A DNA stretch of 64,000 bases, taken from the NCBI RefSeq assembly GCF_004015185.1, contig NZ_CP025746.1, positions 2,001,776-2,065,775 of the forward strand. The letters are read 5' to 3'. The stretch comes from Clostridium manihotivorum. GTDB lineage: Bacteria; Bacillota; Clostridia; Clostridiales; Clostridiaceae. Below, piece by piece: positions 53,541 to 61,933 of this stretch (position 1 is its first letter; each line of letters starts with the position of its first letter). Made by a program: the position numbers and the translations under genes. The notes below the pieces were generated by a model. The model was not told the origin of the DNA, did no database searches, and saw only the letters and a list, made by a program, of their open reading frames with translations.

Positions 53541-54239
53541 ATGGACTATGGTAAAAATATATTAATAGCTGATGATAATGAAGAAATAAGAGAAATAGTT
53601 AGGGTTTTACTAGAAAGTGAAGGTTATAATGTAATTGAGGCATCAAATGGAGCAGAAGCTGTAGAGAAAGTAGATAGTGAGATAGATTTAGTAATACTTG
53701 ATATAATGATGCCTATAAAATCAGGCTTTAAGGCTTGCAGTGAAATTAGAGAAAAAACTACTGCACCTATTTTATTTCTTACAGCCAAAACTCAAGATTC
53801 AGATAAAATCATGGCATTCTCTTCAGGTAGTGATGATTATTTATCGAAGCCCTTCTCTTATACTGAGTTTATCTCAAGAGTGAAAGCGTTGCTTAGACGA
53901 TACTATGTATATAAAGGAAAAGAGAAAATCAATTCTGATGAAGGTATAAACATAAATGGATTAACAATAAGTAAAGCCTCTAATCAAGTATCTAAATATG
54001 GAGAAGAAATAATACTTACAGAGATTGAGTACAGAATTTTATTACTTATGGCTCAAAATAGAAAAAAGATATTTTCAGCACAAAATTTGTATGAAAGCGT
54101 ATGGGCTGAGCCTTACTTTTATTCATGTAATAATACCGTTATGGTACATATAAGAAATCTACGAAGTAAGCTGGAGAAAGACCCCCAAAATCCTGAGTAT
54201 ATAAAAACTGTTTGGGGCAAGGGATATAGGATTGAGTAG
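53541..54239 (+). CDS. OmpR-family response regulator
   Basis: A 232-residue two-component response regulator. The receiver domain has the acidic pocket ADDNEE, phospho-acceptor Asp54 in VILDIMMP, Thr/Ser in LFLTAKTQ, and Lys in YLSKPFS. The C-terminal winged helix (ILTEIEYRILLLMAQNR...VMVHIRNLRSKLEKDPQNPEYIKTVWGKGYRI) binds DNA. The ATG at 53541 follows GGAGGTGTGCTG; an in-frame ATG at 53487 has no ribosome site. Its stop overlaps the sensor kinase start. The set resembles the VanR/VanS-like group. It probably binds the repeats just upstream and may control the divergent lipid genes. Confidence 0.95.
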   Translation: MDYGKNILIADDNEEIREIVRVLLESEGYNVIEASNGAEAVEKVDSEIDLVILDIMMPIKSGFKACSEIREKTTAPILFLTAKTQDSDKIMAFSSGSDDYLSKPFSYTEFISRVKALLRRYYVYKGKEKINSDEGININGLTISKASNQVSKYGEEIILTEIEYRILLLMAQNRKKIFSAQNLYESVWAEPYFYSCNNTVMVHIRNLRSKLEKDPQNPEYIKTVWGKGYRIE

Positions 54240-55560
54240 AAAATTTACTGTAAATAGATTGGAATTTAAGTTAGTTTTATCTTTGATGATATCATTTCTA
54301 ATAGCTGTTGGAGTATATTTTGTATTGGACACTACAGGAGAAAATGTAGTGGATGAGCATTTCAATAAAATTTCTTTTTTTGATAATGTAAGAGATAAGA
54401 CTATGGTTGATTTTCGTCAATATGTTATGGAGAAAAATCTGAGAATATCTGATTTTGACGCTATAAATAGATGGGTAAAAAGTGAAAAGTATGTAATTGT
54501 AAATATTTATAAAGATAATAAGCTGATATATGATTCTAGTAAATTTGAATCAAATATAGGATATGAAGAGAATTTTAGAAATCAGATCTCAGAGATAAGT
54601 GCGTTGCAGAACATAGAATTTGCAGATCATACTGGAAAGATATACTTGGAATGTTTTTTTGAATACAAGTATTATTTTATTATAAGCCTTGTAAGTATAT
54701 TGATTGCCTTTTTATGTTTTCTTGCAATTAATCTATTTTTCATAAGAAGAAAGATAAAGTATATTGAGAAAATAGATAGCGAGATAAAAATATTAGAAGG
54801 TGGAGAATTGGCTTATGAAATAGTGAGCAAAGGAAATGATGAGCTTTCTTCATTGGCTCAAAGTATTAATGAAATGAGAAAATCCTTTATAGAAAGATTA
54901 GAGAATGAAGAAAAAGCAAGGGTAGCCAATAGTGATTTAATTACTGCAATGTCTCATGACCTAAGGACACCACTGACAGCTTTGGTTGGATATTTAGATA
55001 TAGTTGAATACAGAAAATATAAGACTGATGAGGAATTGAAAAAGTATATACATAATAGTAGAGAAAAGGCTTATCAAATTAAGTATCTTTCTGATAAATT
55101 ATTTGAGTATTTTTTAGTTTTTAATACTAATGAAGAAATGCTAGAAAAAGAGCTTTTTGATGGAAATGAGCTCTTCGAACAATTATTAGATGAACAAGTG
55201 TTTATATTAGAGAATAAAAAATATAAGCTAGAATTAAATTGTGATAGAACGCCATTCTTAATTAAACTAAATTTGATATCTATACGAAGAGTTATGGATA
55301 ATTTATTTTCAAATTTAATAAAGTATTCAGACAGGGAAAAATCTATAAAGATAAAGTATAGTATAGAAAATAAAGTGTTATTGCTAGAGATTGAAAATTA
55401 TATAACTACTGACTTAGAAGTAGTGGATAGTACTGGAATTGGCCTTAAGACCTGTGAAAAGATAATTGAAAGTCATAAGGGAAACATGGTAATTAAAAAT
55501 GATAAGAATATTTTTAATGTAAGTATAAGGCTTCCAATATTAAGTGGTAGTTTAGATTAA
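54232..55560 (+). CDS. Sensor histidine kinase
   Basis: The membrane sensor kinase paired with the upstream regulator, 442 residues. Two transmembrane helices (about residues 10-30 and 138-162) flank an external sensor region of about 100 residues. A HAMP region follows. HisKA is AMSHDLRTPLTALVGYL with His242, then a DNLFSNLIKYSD N-box and GIGLKTCEKIIESHKG G-box. The start is TTG at 54232, overlapping the regulator's stop by eight bases, so translation is coupled. The signal is unknown. A terminator follows. Confidence 0.93.
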   Translation: MSRKFTVNRLEFKLVLSLMISFLIAVGVYFVLDTTGENVVDEHFNKISFFDNVRDKTMVDFRQYVMEKNLRISDFDAINRWVKSEKYVIVNIYKDNKLIYDSSKFESNIGYEENFRNQISEISALQNIEFADHTGKIYLECFFEYKYYFIISLVSILIAFLCFLAINLFFIRRKIKYIEKIDSEIKILEGGELAYEIVSKGNDELSSLAQSINEMRKSFIERLENEEKARVANSDLITAMSHDLRTPLTALVGYLDIVEYRKYKTDEELKKYIHNSREKAYQIKYLSDKLFEYFLVFNTNEEMLEKELFDGNELFEQLLDEQVFILENKKYKLELNCDRTPFLIKLNLISIRRVMDNLFSNLIKYSDREKSIKIKYSIENKVLLLEIENYITTDLEVVDSTGIGLKTCEKIIESHKGNMVIKNDKNIFNVSIRLPILSGSLD

Positions 55561-55610
55561 ACATAGTTGCTTGGCAGATTTTCCTTGTATATTGTAATGG
55601 AAGATATATA

Positions 55611-55646
55611 AAAGGGTCGCTGAAGAAGGACTTCAGCGACCTTTTA
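55611..55646 (+). terminator. Terminator of the two-component operon
   Basis: GGTCGCTGAAG and CTTCAGCGACC pair exactly around AAGGA, followed by T residues. It may also serve the convergent small gene at 55679. Confidence 0.9.
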
Positions 55647-55678
55647 TTGTTACTAATTATTAGTTATAACTAGTCTAA

Positions 55679-55906
55679 TTAGTCCCAGGTTACTATATTA
55701 TCAATCCCTTTGATTTTCTTTACAGCCCATTCTACAGCTTCTCTGCTATTATCAAACTCTTCATTTGTACTACTTACGTAGGAGTAGCCTTCTTTGTCAT
55801 CTATAGCTTCAATAAATAGTTCATTTATTCCATCAGTGATACTAATTTCTCCTTTTTCCTCAAGAGATTCTGTTAATTCATCAAGGGTTATGAAATCTTC
55901 GTCCAT
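55679..55906 (-). CDS. Small acidic hypothetical protein, 75 aa
   Basis: Unrecognised. The protein is strongly acidic with no cysteine, no signal peptide and no membrane segment. The N-terminal part (MDEDFITLDELTESLEEKGE) is probably helical, and the end is AVEWAVKKIKGIDNIVTWD. The ATG at 55906 follows GAAAGGATGTTGTATT. It is convergent with the sensor kinase gene and stands alone. The composition suits a small soluble cytosolic protein; no function is proposed. Confidence 0.75.
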   Translation of the reverse strand: MDEDFITLDELTESLEEKGEISITDGINELFIEAIDDKEGYSYVSSTNEEFDNSREAVEWAVKKIKGIDNIVTWD

Positions 55907-56219
55907 AATACAACATCCTTTCTATACTGTTTGTAAGGTTATAATTTGACAAATATAACTTTTTTATTCTTTATAAGCTTTAATTATAAAGAAAATTTTC
56001 TATAAGTATCCATAGATGGCTAAATGAATATAAGTAAAAAAGTAGAAAAAGAGATTTATATTTTACACAAAATGTTCTATAGTCTTTAGTAGAAAGCCTA
56101 ACTGTAATATATAAATTAATAGTTGGAGTTAGGAAGCTGTATTGTAAACTACAGGAATTAGTCCTATATTAGAGTGTATAAGATAAATATAAAACTTTCA
56201 CGGGTTTGTGAGAGTTCTA
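55907..56219. other. Spacer, no gene seen
   Basis: AT-rich sequence with no supported frame. Element S2 lies at its right edge. Confidence 0.45.
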
Positions 56220-56285
56220 CAGGGGGCCAACTTCAATTATTAATTAAAGCATGCCACAAAAATCCCTAGAAACAGCGATTTTCGA
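56220..56285 (+). repeat. Repeat element S2, possible leader structure
   Basis: CAGGGGGCCAACTTCAATTA opens it and GCCACAAAAATCCCTAGAAA, then CAGCGATTTT, ends it. It matches S1 at about two thirds of positions and keeps an outer pairing. It lies about 104 bases before the oxidoreductase gene. Confidence 0.5.
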
Positions 56286-56388
56286 ACATGCACAACTTAA
56301 GTCTTTGTAATGGACCACTATAGAATGTAGTTATTATTAAAAGTAATTCACATATAACAAGTTAATTGTATAAAGGAGAAGAATAAGC

Positions 56389-57045
56389 ATGAAAAGAAGA
56401 GCTGTGGTTGCAGGTGGCACTGGTTTGATAGGTAAAGCGCTAGTAAAGCAATTATTAAGTGATCCACAATATAATTCTATAACATTAATATTAAGAAGAT
56501 TTATAGGAATTACTGATCCTAAGCTTGAACAAAAGGTAATAGATTTTGATTTGTTAGAGAGCATAGATATTGATTTAAAAGATGCAGACGTATTTTGTAC
56601 TCTTGGTACAACTATAAAAAAAGCAAAGACTCAAGAGAACTTCAAAAAAGTAGATTATCACTATCCCTTAGTCTTAGGGAAGATGGCAAAAAAACAGGGA
56701 GCAAAACAGTTATTAATAGTAACAGCAATGGGGGCTAGTTCTACATCTAGTATTTTCTACAATAGAGTAAAAGGTGAGATTGAAGAAGCTTTAAGAGAAT
56801 TGAATCTTCCAATACTGAAGATCTTCCGTCCATCACTTTTACTGGGTGATCGTGGAGAATTTCGTATGGGAGAAGGAATGACAGCAGCGTTATCAGGTTT
56901 ATTTACTCCATTGCTTTTAGGACCATTAAGGAAATATAGGCCAATAAAGGGTGAGGTAGTAGCTAGGGGTATGATTGCTGCAGCTAAGAAAGATGATCAT
57001 GGGGTTCATACTTATGAATCAAATGAAATTGCTGAATTAAGCTAG
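56389..57045 (+). CDS. NAD(P)-binding epimerase-like oxidoreductase (HTATIP2-like)
   Basis: An atypical SDR of 218 residues. The N-terminal cofactor motif is VVAGGTGLIGKALV (residues 6-19). The segment DADVFCTLGTTIKKAKTQENFKKVDYHYPL, then KQLLIVTAMGASSTSSIFYNRVKGEIEEAL, follows the HTATIP2/YwnB pattern, with the Y-x3-K seen as YNRVK. The ribosome site AAAGGAGAAGAATAAGC is before the ATG. The gene stands alone, with repeat element S2 upstream. The substrate is unknown. Confidence 0.88.
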   Translation: MKRRAVVAGGTGLIGKALVKQLLSDPQYNSITLILRRFIGITDPKLEQKVIDFDLLESIDIDLKDADVFCTLGTTIKKAKTQENFKKVDYHYPLVLGKMAKKQGAKQLLIVTAMGASSTSSIFYNRVKGEIEEALRELNLPILKIFRPSLLLGDRGEFRMGEGMTAALSGLFTPLLLGPLRKYRPIKGEVVARGMIAAAKKDDHGVHTYESNEIAELS

Positions 57046-57340
57046 ATTTCTATTTTTGCAGATGTTAAAGTACTTTGTTGAACATGGTCTTATTTGTTTA
57101 TAGGTTATGAAAAAAAGTCATCATAATAAGTATTATAAAATGATTTATTATATAAGAGGAGTGCTTTTACTAATTTAGTATATATAATGTCAAATACTCT
57201 GTATAAGCATTAAGCGAGTACCATAACTTGTCATTAAAGCATAAACTTAAAAGTTGCGATAAATATCATAAGGTAGATGATAAGGTTACCGAGGATTAGA
57301 GAATAAGAAAAATATGTTCCTTATTATGGAGAGTGATTCA

Positions 57341-58444
57341 GTGTTAGGAGATTTATTTATAAATTCAGCAATATTAATTGCAATTTTAAGTGTTGGTACT
57401 CAGTGTTTTAGGGAAAAGTCTCTTACAGCAATAAAAACCAAATCTGCACAGGTATTAACAGGGGCACTGATTGGGATATTAGGGTGCATATTGATGAAAT
57501 TTAGTGTTCATATAAATTCAAAAGTTATTCTTGATTTTAGAAACATACCAATAATTTTGGCGGCAGTTTTTTCAGGATGTATTTCATCAGTTACTGCTGG
57601 TATTATAGTTGGTGTATTTAGAATCTTATTTTTCGGTATTAGTAATGCTTCAGTAGTTGGGTTTAGTATAGCAGCGACAATAGGGGCCGGCTGTGGATTA
57701 ATAGGCAAAACTAATTTATCCTCAGGAAAAAAGTGGGCTCTTTCCACATTAGTTTCGCTTTTATTAGGGACAATTGGATTTGTTCTTAACTTGAAAGAAA
57801 AATCCTTACTGATAGATAGTCTGCTTTGTTACTGGGGAGCTAGTATAGTAATGTGTATTTTTATATATTATTATATGATGTACCTATATGAATCAGGAAA
57901 CTTATATAGAAGGTATAGGGAAGAAGTTAAGAAAGATTACTTGACTGGACTAAATAATGTTAGACAATTCGATAATGTAATTAATGAAGTGTTTCTTAAG
58001 GTAAAAGAAAAGCATTATAAAGAAGTTGCTTTAATTTATTTAGATATAGACTTCTTTAAGAAAATTAATGATTCCTTTGGTCACGGAGGTGGAGATATAG
58101 TACTTAAGGATTTTAGCTACATATTGAAAAATATAGGAGTTAGCTCAGATTTTATTTTTAGGAATGGTGGAGAAGAGTTTTCTATAATATTACCTGACTG
58201 TTCTGAAGATGTAGCGAGTAAAGTTGCAGAGAAAATAAGATTAGAAGTTGAAAGATATAGTTTCAAAATGCCCAATGATGAGGTAATAAGCATTACTGTA
58301 TCAATAGGGGTAGCGGTGTATCCTGATATGATTGATGATATTGATGAATTAGTAAGTCAAGCTGATAACGCTCTTTATACAGCGAAAAAATGTGGTAGAA
58401 ATAAGACTGTTCTTGCAGGAAAAAAGAAGTATATTATAAAATAA
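57341..58444 (+). CDS. Diguanylate cyclase with 5TM-5TMR_LYT-type sensor domain
   Basis: A membrane-bound GGDEF protein of 367 residues. Five to six helices (residues about 1-180) form a sensor of the 5TMR_LYT type, as in LytS-like proteins (FRNIPIILAAVFSGCISSVTAGIIVGVFRILFFG). The GGDEF domain follows, with the metal-binding DIDFFKKINDSFGHGGGD and active site RNGGEEF, which is GGEEF and so consistent with activity. No I-site RxxD precedes it (VSSD instead), so product inhibition at that site is not expected. A GTG at 57341 with GGAGAG upstream is preferred; an ATG at 57314 is the alternative. Confidence 0.88.
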   Translation: MLGDLFINSAILIAILSVGTQCFREKSLTAIKTKSAQVLTGALIGILGCILMKFSVHINSKVILDFRNIPIILAAVFSGCISSVTAGIIVGVFRILFFGISNASVVGFSIAATIGAGCGLIGKTNLSSGKKWALSTLVSLLLGTIGFVLNLKEKSLLIDSLLCYWGASIVMCIFIYYYMMYLYESGNLYRRYREEVKKDYLTGLNNVRQFDNVINEVFLKVKEKHYKEVALIYLDIDFFKKINDSFGHGGGDIVLKDFSYILKNIGVSSDFIFRNGGEEFSIILPDCSEDVASKVAEKIRLEVERYSFKMPNDEVISITVSIGVAVYPDMIDDIDELVSQADNALYTAKKCGRNKTVLAGKKKYIIK

Positions 58445-58723
58445 TTAAACAATAAGTGTTCTATAAGTAGAATACTTAACATTTTTTATACTATAGTAAG
58501 CATATAGTATAAAAGGCTATTTTATATTAACCTTTGATGACGATTTGTTCTTAAACTAAAATATAAGCTTTTTTAGGTTGTCATAGATTTGCAACAATAA
58601 TGAATTTATCATATAATCTGTTTATTATAATAGTTAAAAGGGAGTAACTACCTTAGGTAAGGGGATATAGTCAACATACTGACCATAGGTCTGGCTATAT
58701 TATAACTAATTTTAGTTAAGTGA
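58445..58723. other. Spacer, no gene seen
   Basis: AT-rich sequence with no supported gene. The terminator at 58724 follows. Confidence 0.45.
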
Positions 58724-58766
58724 GACTTTTAGCACAATTTTTATATTGTGCTAAAAGTCTTTTTTA
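58724..58766 (+). terminator. Terminator preceding repeat R5
   Basis: GACTTTTAGCACAAT pairs with ATTGTGCTAAAAGTC almost perfectly around a TTTTTAT loop and is followed by six T. It lies about 280 bases after the cyclase stop and may end that transcript or a small RNA. Confidence 0.88.
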
Positions 58767-58910
58767 ATGTTGAGGAAAACGTAATTTTTTTGCTAACTAA
58801 ACCCAGTGATAGCAAGGCTTTGGAATAGCTATTTATGTTAAACCGTAAAGAAGTAAATCTTATTTGTGCCTGCCAGATTTTCCTCATATACATAAGGAAA
58901 GGCAGATGGG
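58760..58910 (+). repeat. Dispersed structured intergenic element, copy R5
   Basis: It starts TTTTTTAATGTTGAG in the terminator T-run. TTTGCTA...TAGCAA encloses CTAAACCC. GGCTTTGGAATAGCTATTTA and GTTAAACCGTAAAG follow, and it ends with the hairpin TGCCAGATTTTCCTCA...TAAGGAAAGGCAGATG. It lies upstream of the CDF exporter gene. Confidence 0.67.
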
Positions 58911-59051
58911 CAAAAAAATAAATGTCAATTTACAAGTTTTCTTCAGGATTATATAAAGCTTATGGGAAAATAATAATTTAGTATAGTACATAAATATTGA
59001 TAATAAGCGTTAAATTATTTAGAGGGATTTAGTGTATAAGGAGTGTAGTTA

Positions 59052-59921
59052 ATGGATGAAAAGTATACTAACTTAAAACTTGCAGAGCGAGGAGCTAGAA
59101 TTAGCATTTTAGCCTATGTTGCATTGGCTGCAGTTAAGGTTGGAATCGGGTATATATCTGGTTCAGAAGCTCTATCTGCAGATGGAATAAATAATACAAC
59201 TGACATAATAGCTTCTATTGCAGTGCTAATAGGATTAAGACTATCAGGAAAACCAGCAGATGAGGATCATCCTTATGGACATTTTAGGGCTGAGACTATA
59301 GCGTCCTTAGTAGCCTCCCTAATTATGATAGCAGTAGGCTTGAATGTACTTTTTGATGCGGTTCAGTCAGTCATCCATTTTAAAGCAAAGGCTCCAGATA
59401 TGATAGCAGCAATAGTAGGGGTATTTTGTGCCATAGCCATATATTTTGTATATAGATACAATAGAAAAATAGCAATAAAGATAAATAGTTCAGGGCTTAT
59501 GGCTGCAGCTAAGGACAATCTATCAGATGCATGGGTAAGTGTTGGAACTTCTAGTGGAATTATGGCTTCTCAGTTTGGGTTGCCTTGGATTGATCCTCTA
59601 GCTGCAATAATAGTTGGAATATTGATTATAAAAACTGGATGGGAGATATTTAGCGAGTCCTCCCATAACTTGACAGATGGATTTAGTCAGCAACAGTTGA
59701 ATGATATGACAGAGGGGATAAGAATAATATCAGGAGTTGAGAAGGTAAAGCAAATACGAGCTCGTGTCCTTGGCAATAATATACTCTTGGATGTTACTGT
59801 AGCAGTAGATTCAACATTGAATGTAGTGGAAGCTCATAACATTACGGAAGAAATAGAGAAGAATTTAAAGAAGAACTTTAATATTACTGAAGCTATGATT
59901 CATGTAGAGCCAAGCGATTAG
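59052..59921 (+). CDS. Cation diffusion facilitator (CDF) metal exporter
   Basis: A six-helix metal/proton antiporter of 289 residues. The second helix reads ALSADGINNTTDIIAS, giving Asn and Asp four residues apart, and the fifth reads AKDNLSDAWVSVG, giving Asp and Asp. This ND-DD set differs from the HD-HD of zinc exporters and resembles the manganese group (MntE/MneP-like). HPYGHFRAET in the loop after helix 2 and the C-terminal cytoplasmic dimerisation domain (VEKVKQIRARVLGNNILLDVTVAVD) are present. The metal is inferred. The ATG follows AAGGAGTGTAGTTA. A terminator follows. Confidence 0.92.
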   Translation: MDEKYTNLKLAERGARISILAYVALAAVKVGIGYISGSEALSADGINNTTDIIASIAVLIGLRLSGKPADEDHPYGHFRAETIASLVASLIMIAVGLNVLFDAVQSVIHFKAKAPDMIAAIVGVFCAIAIYFVYRYNRKIAIKINSSGLMAAAKDNLSDAWVSVGTSSGIMASQFGLPWIDPLAAIIVGILIIKTGWEIFSESSHNLTDGFSQQQLNDMTEGIRIISGVEKVKQIRARVLGNNILLDVTVAVDSTLNVVEAHNITEEIEKNLKKNFNITEAMIHVEPSD

Positions 59922-60046
59922 CATAAATATAATGGTATTTGATGTTTAGGGACTTAATTTTAAAAGTATAATTTAATATTTTTTAGAAATGTTATCACAT
60001 TGAAGGTGAACATTAATAATGTAAGAGTTGCAATTGAATAGAGAAA

Positions 60047-60081
60047 GATCCCTTATAGGTACATACTTATAAGGGATTTTC
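60047..60081 (+). terminator. Terminator between the CDF gene and nhaA
   Basis: GATCCCTTATA pairs with TATAAGGGATT around GGTACATACT, with T residues after it. Confidence 0.75.
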
Positions 60082-60126
60082 ATGTTTATATATTAAATGT
60101 TGTAGATAATATAATACTAGTTAAAT

Positions 60127-61335
60127 TCAGTCTATTGAGGCTTCTTCAGGTTCTGTTTTTATAAGATTAAAAATTAACAATCCAAATATTGCAGATAGAA
60201 GGGAAGCTACCATTATACTCATTTTTGCTGTAGAAAGTATGGCTTCATCTGAAAAGGATAAGGATGAAACAAAGATTGACATGGTAAATCCAATACCACC
60301 AAGAATGCTGGCACCATACAAATGCTTATTATTCACTCCAGTAGGGAGCTCAGCTATCTTTAACTTTACAAGTAAGGCTGATATGCCGAATATTCCTAGT
60401 TGCTTGCCTAAGAAAAGTCCAAGGATAATCCCTATACTTACTGGGGTTGCCATTATGGTAGAAATACTATTTGTACTTATTGCTACTCCAGCATTTGCCA
60501 ATGCAAATAAAGGCATTATTAAGTAGGAAGACCATGGAGAAATAGCTGTTTCAAGCCTATGTAACATTGATTTTTCAAATTCTTGCTCGTCTCTTGAGCC
60601 AGGTATTGTCATACCTAATAATACTCCAGCAAAGGTAGAATGGATACCAGACTTATGTACTGTAAACCATAATATAACTCCCATCATTATAAAGACTGCT
60701 GGGGCTTTAACCTTTAGTTTATTAGCTAAAATAAGTAAGCAAACTATAGCTGCACTTATTAGTAAATAAATCCAAGAAAGTTCACTGCTATAGAATAATG
60801 CAATAACTATTATAGCACCTAGATCATCAACTATAGCTAGTGCAGTAAGAAATACAACAATCCCTTTGGGAGCTTTTTTACCGGCTAAAGATATTATACC
60901 TAAGGCAAAGGCTATATCTGTTGCCATAGGAACTCCAAAACCATGGATAGTTGGCTGATTATAGTTGCTTATAGCATATATAACAGAAGGTACAATCATT
61001 CCTGCTATAGCAGCAGCTATTGGCAATATAGTAGTTTTTATCGATTTTAATTCTCCTATTAAGATTTCTTTCTTAATTTCCATTCCAACCACAAAGAAAA
61101 ATATAGCCATCAAGCCATCATTAATCCAGTGTCCTATTGACATTGAAATAGAAACCTCTTTATATCCAATTGTTAAGCTTTTATGAAGAAATTCATTATA
61201 AGATGGCCCAAAATCAGAGTTTATGGCCAGGATCGCAATAATAGAGCAGGCCAGTAATAGTATTCCACTGGAGGCTTCACTTCTAAAAAAGTTAAGGAAA
61301 AAGTTGTAGTTTTTGTCTTTTAGTGTGTTTTGCAT
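60127..61335 (-). CDS. nhaA: Na+/H+ antiporter NhaA
   Basis: A sodium/proton antiporter of 402 residues in the NhaA family. The N-terminal signature FFRSEASSGILLLACSIIAILAINSDFGPSY is typical, followed by INDGLMAIFFFVVGMEIKKE. The ion-binding double Asp is in LAIVDDLGAIIVIALFYS (D163/D164 type), and GVPMATDIAFALGIISLAG precedes it. The end VGILLG-like and LGGIGFTMSIFVSSLSF segments are also kept. The ATG at 61335 follows AAAGG with correct spacing; an ATG at 61344 is rejected because it directly abuts the ribosome site. The leader on the same strand carries a terminator, so control by attenuation is likely. Confidence 0.94.
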   Translation of the reverse strand: MQNTLKDKNYNFFLNFFRSEASSGILLLACSIIAILAINSDFGPSYNEFLHKSLTIGYKEVSISMSIGHWINDGLMAIFFFVVGMEIKKEILIGELKSIKTTILPIAAAIAGMIVPSVIYAISNYNQPTIHGFGVPMATDIAFALGIISLAGKKAPKGIVVFLTALAIVDDLGAIIVIALFYSSELSWIYLLISAAIVCLLILANKLKVKAPAVFIMMGVILWFTVHKSGIHSTFAGVLLGMTIPGSRDEQEFEKSMLHRLETAISPWSSYLIMPLFALANAGVAISTNSISTIMATPVSIGIILGLFLGKQLGIFGISALLVKLKIAELPTGVNNKHLYGASILGGIGFTMSIFVSSLSFSDEAILSTAKMSIMVASLLSAIFGLLIFNLIKTEPEEASID

Positions 61336-61487
61336 ATAATACATCCTTTCTCTGTAGTTAATAAAATATAAATTTCAACCTATTTTTCTAATTAACCTAT
61401 ACCCAGTTATTTCATATTTTACTGTTATGATAAAGACAAATAAGGAATATAACTGTTCATAGTTTTTGTAATAGTTAAAAAAATATT

Positions 61488-61527
61488 GAAAAATAAAAAG
61501 ATGGGAACGCTTTGAAAAAGCTTCCCA
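61488..61527 (-). terminator. Terminator in the nhaA leader
   Basis: Read on the minus strand, TGGGAAGCTT pairs with AAGCGTTCCCA (one mismatch, TTTTTC loop) and is followed by a T-rich tract. It lies about 150 bases before the nhaA start and inside the leader, so it is a conditional terminator. Confidence 0.65.
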
Positions 61528-61640
61528 CCCCAGAAACTAAATTGCTTGAAAGTAAATTTTTCAATTTACCCAACCGTAACTAGTATTATTTACTTTATAT
61601 TAAGATATACTATATCACATGTTCTTTGAGTTGACAATAT
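61528..61640 (-). promoter_or_regulatory. Structured nhaA leader upstream of the terminator (possible riboswitch)
   Basis: On the minus strand GTAAATT and AATTTAC pair with a GAAA tetraloop (61552-61569). Upstream lies TAGTTACGGTTGGG and downstream AGTTTCTGGGGTGGG, which can pair in alternative ways with the terminator. The arrangement of aptamer-like stem then terminator then transporter gene resembles the ion-sensing riboswitches known upstream of nhaA. The class is not identified here. Confidence 0.4.
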
Positions 61641-61794
61641 TAGAATATCACTTTTATGGTATAAAGCTATTAGGTTTAATTATATATCCGGTGAATATTT
61701 TATACTTTGGACAAATGTAATTCAGCTAAAACAGTGTGTTAGAAGACTAATTAATAATAAAGAATGAAAATATAATCCAATTTAAATGTCCTTG

Positions 61795-61848
61795 ATTGAT
61801 AATAAGTATTATTTGACAATTAAATATTAATCAATTATTATTATCAAT
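61795..61848. promoter_or_regulatory. Promoter of the mevalonate operon with flanking inverted repeat
   Basis: TTGACA (61813-61818) and TATTAT (61836-61841) are 17 bases apart. ATTGATAATAA (61795-61805) and TTATTATCAAT (61838-61848) are exact inverted repeats around them, so a dimeric regulator could bind here and cover the promoter. Confidence 0.6.
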
Positions 61849-61933
61849 GGATATAGATTTTTGATGAAAAATATCCCAAAGGTTATAGGGAGAGTATTAA
61901 ATTTTTACGGTGAACAATAAAGGATGGTTATAT

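Noticed and set aside
37258..58910. R elements as c-di-GMP-I, fluoride, guanidine (ykkC) or THF riboswitches
   Set aside because: None of the signature sequences of these classes that I remember is present. Not excluded for classes I cannot recall.
61910..61933. Mevalonate kinase starting at GTG 61910
   Set aside because: The AAAGGATGG ribosome site lies between this codon and the ATG at 61934, and homology starts after that ATG.
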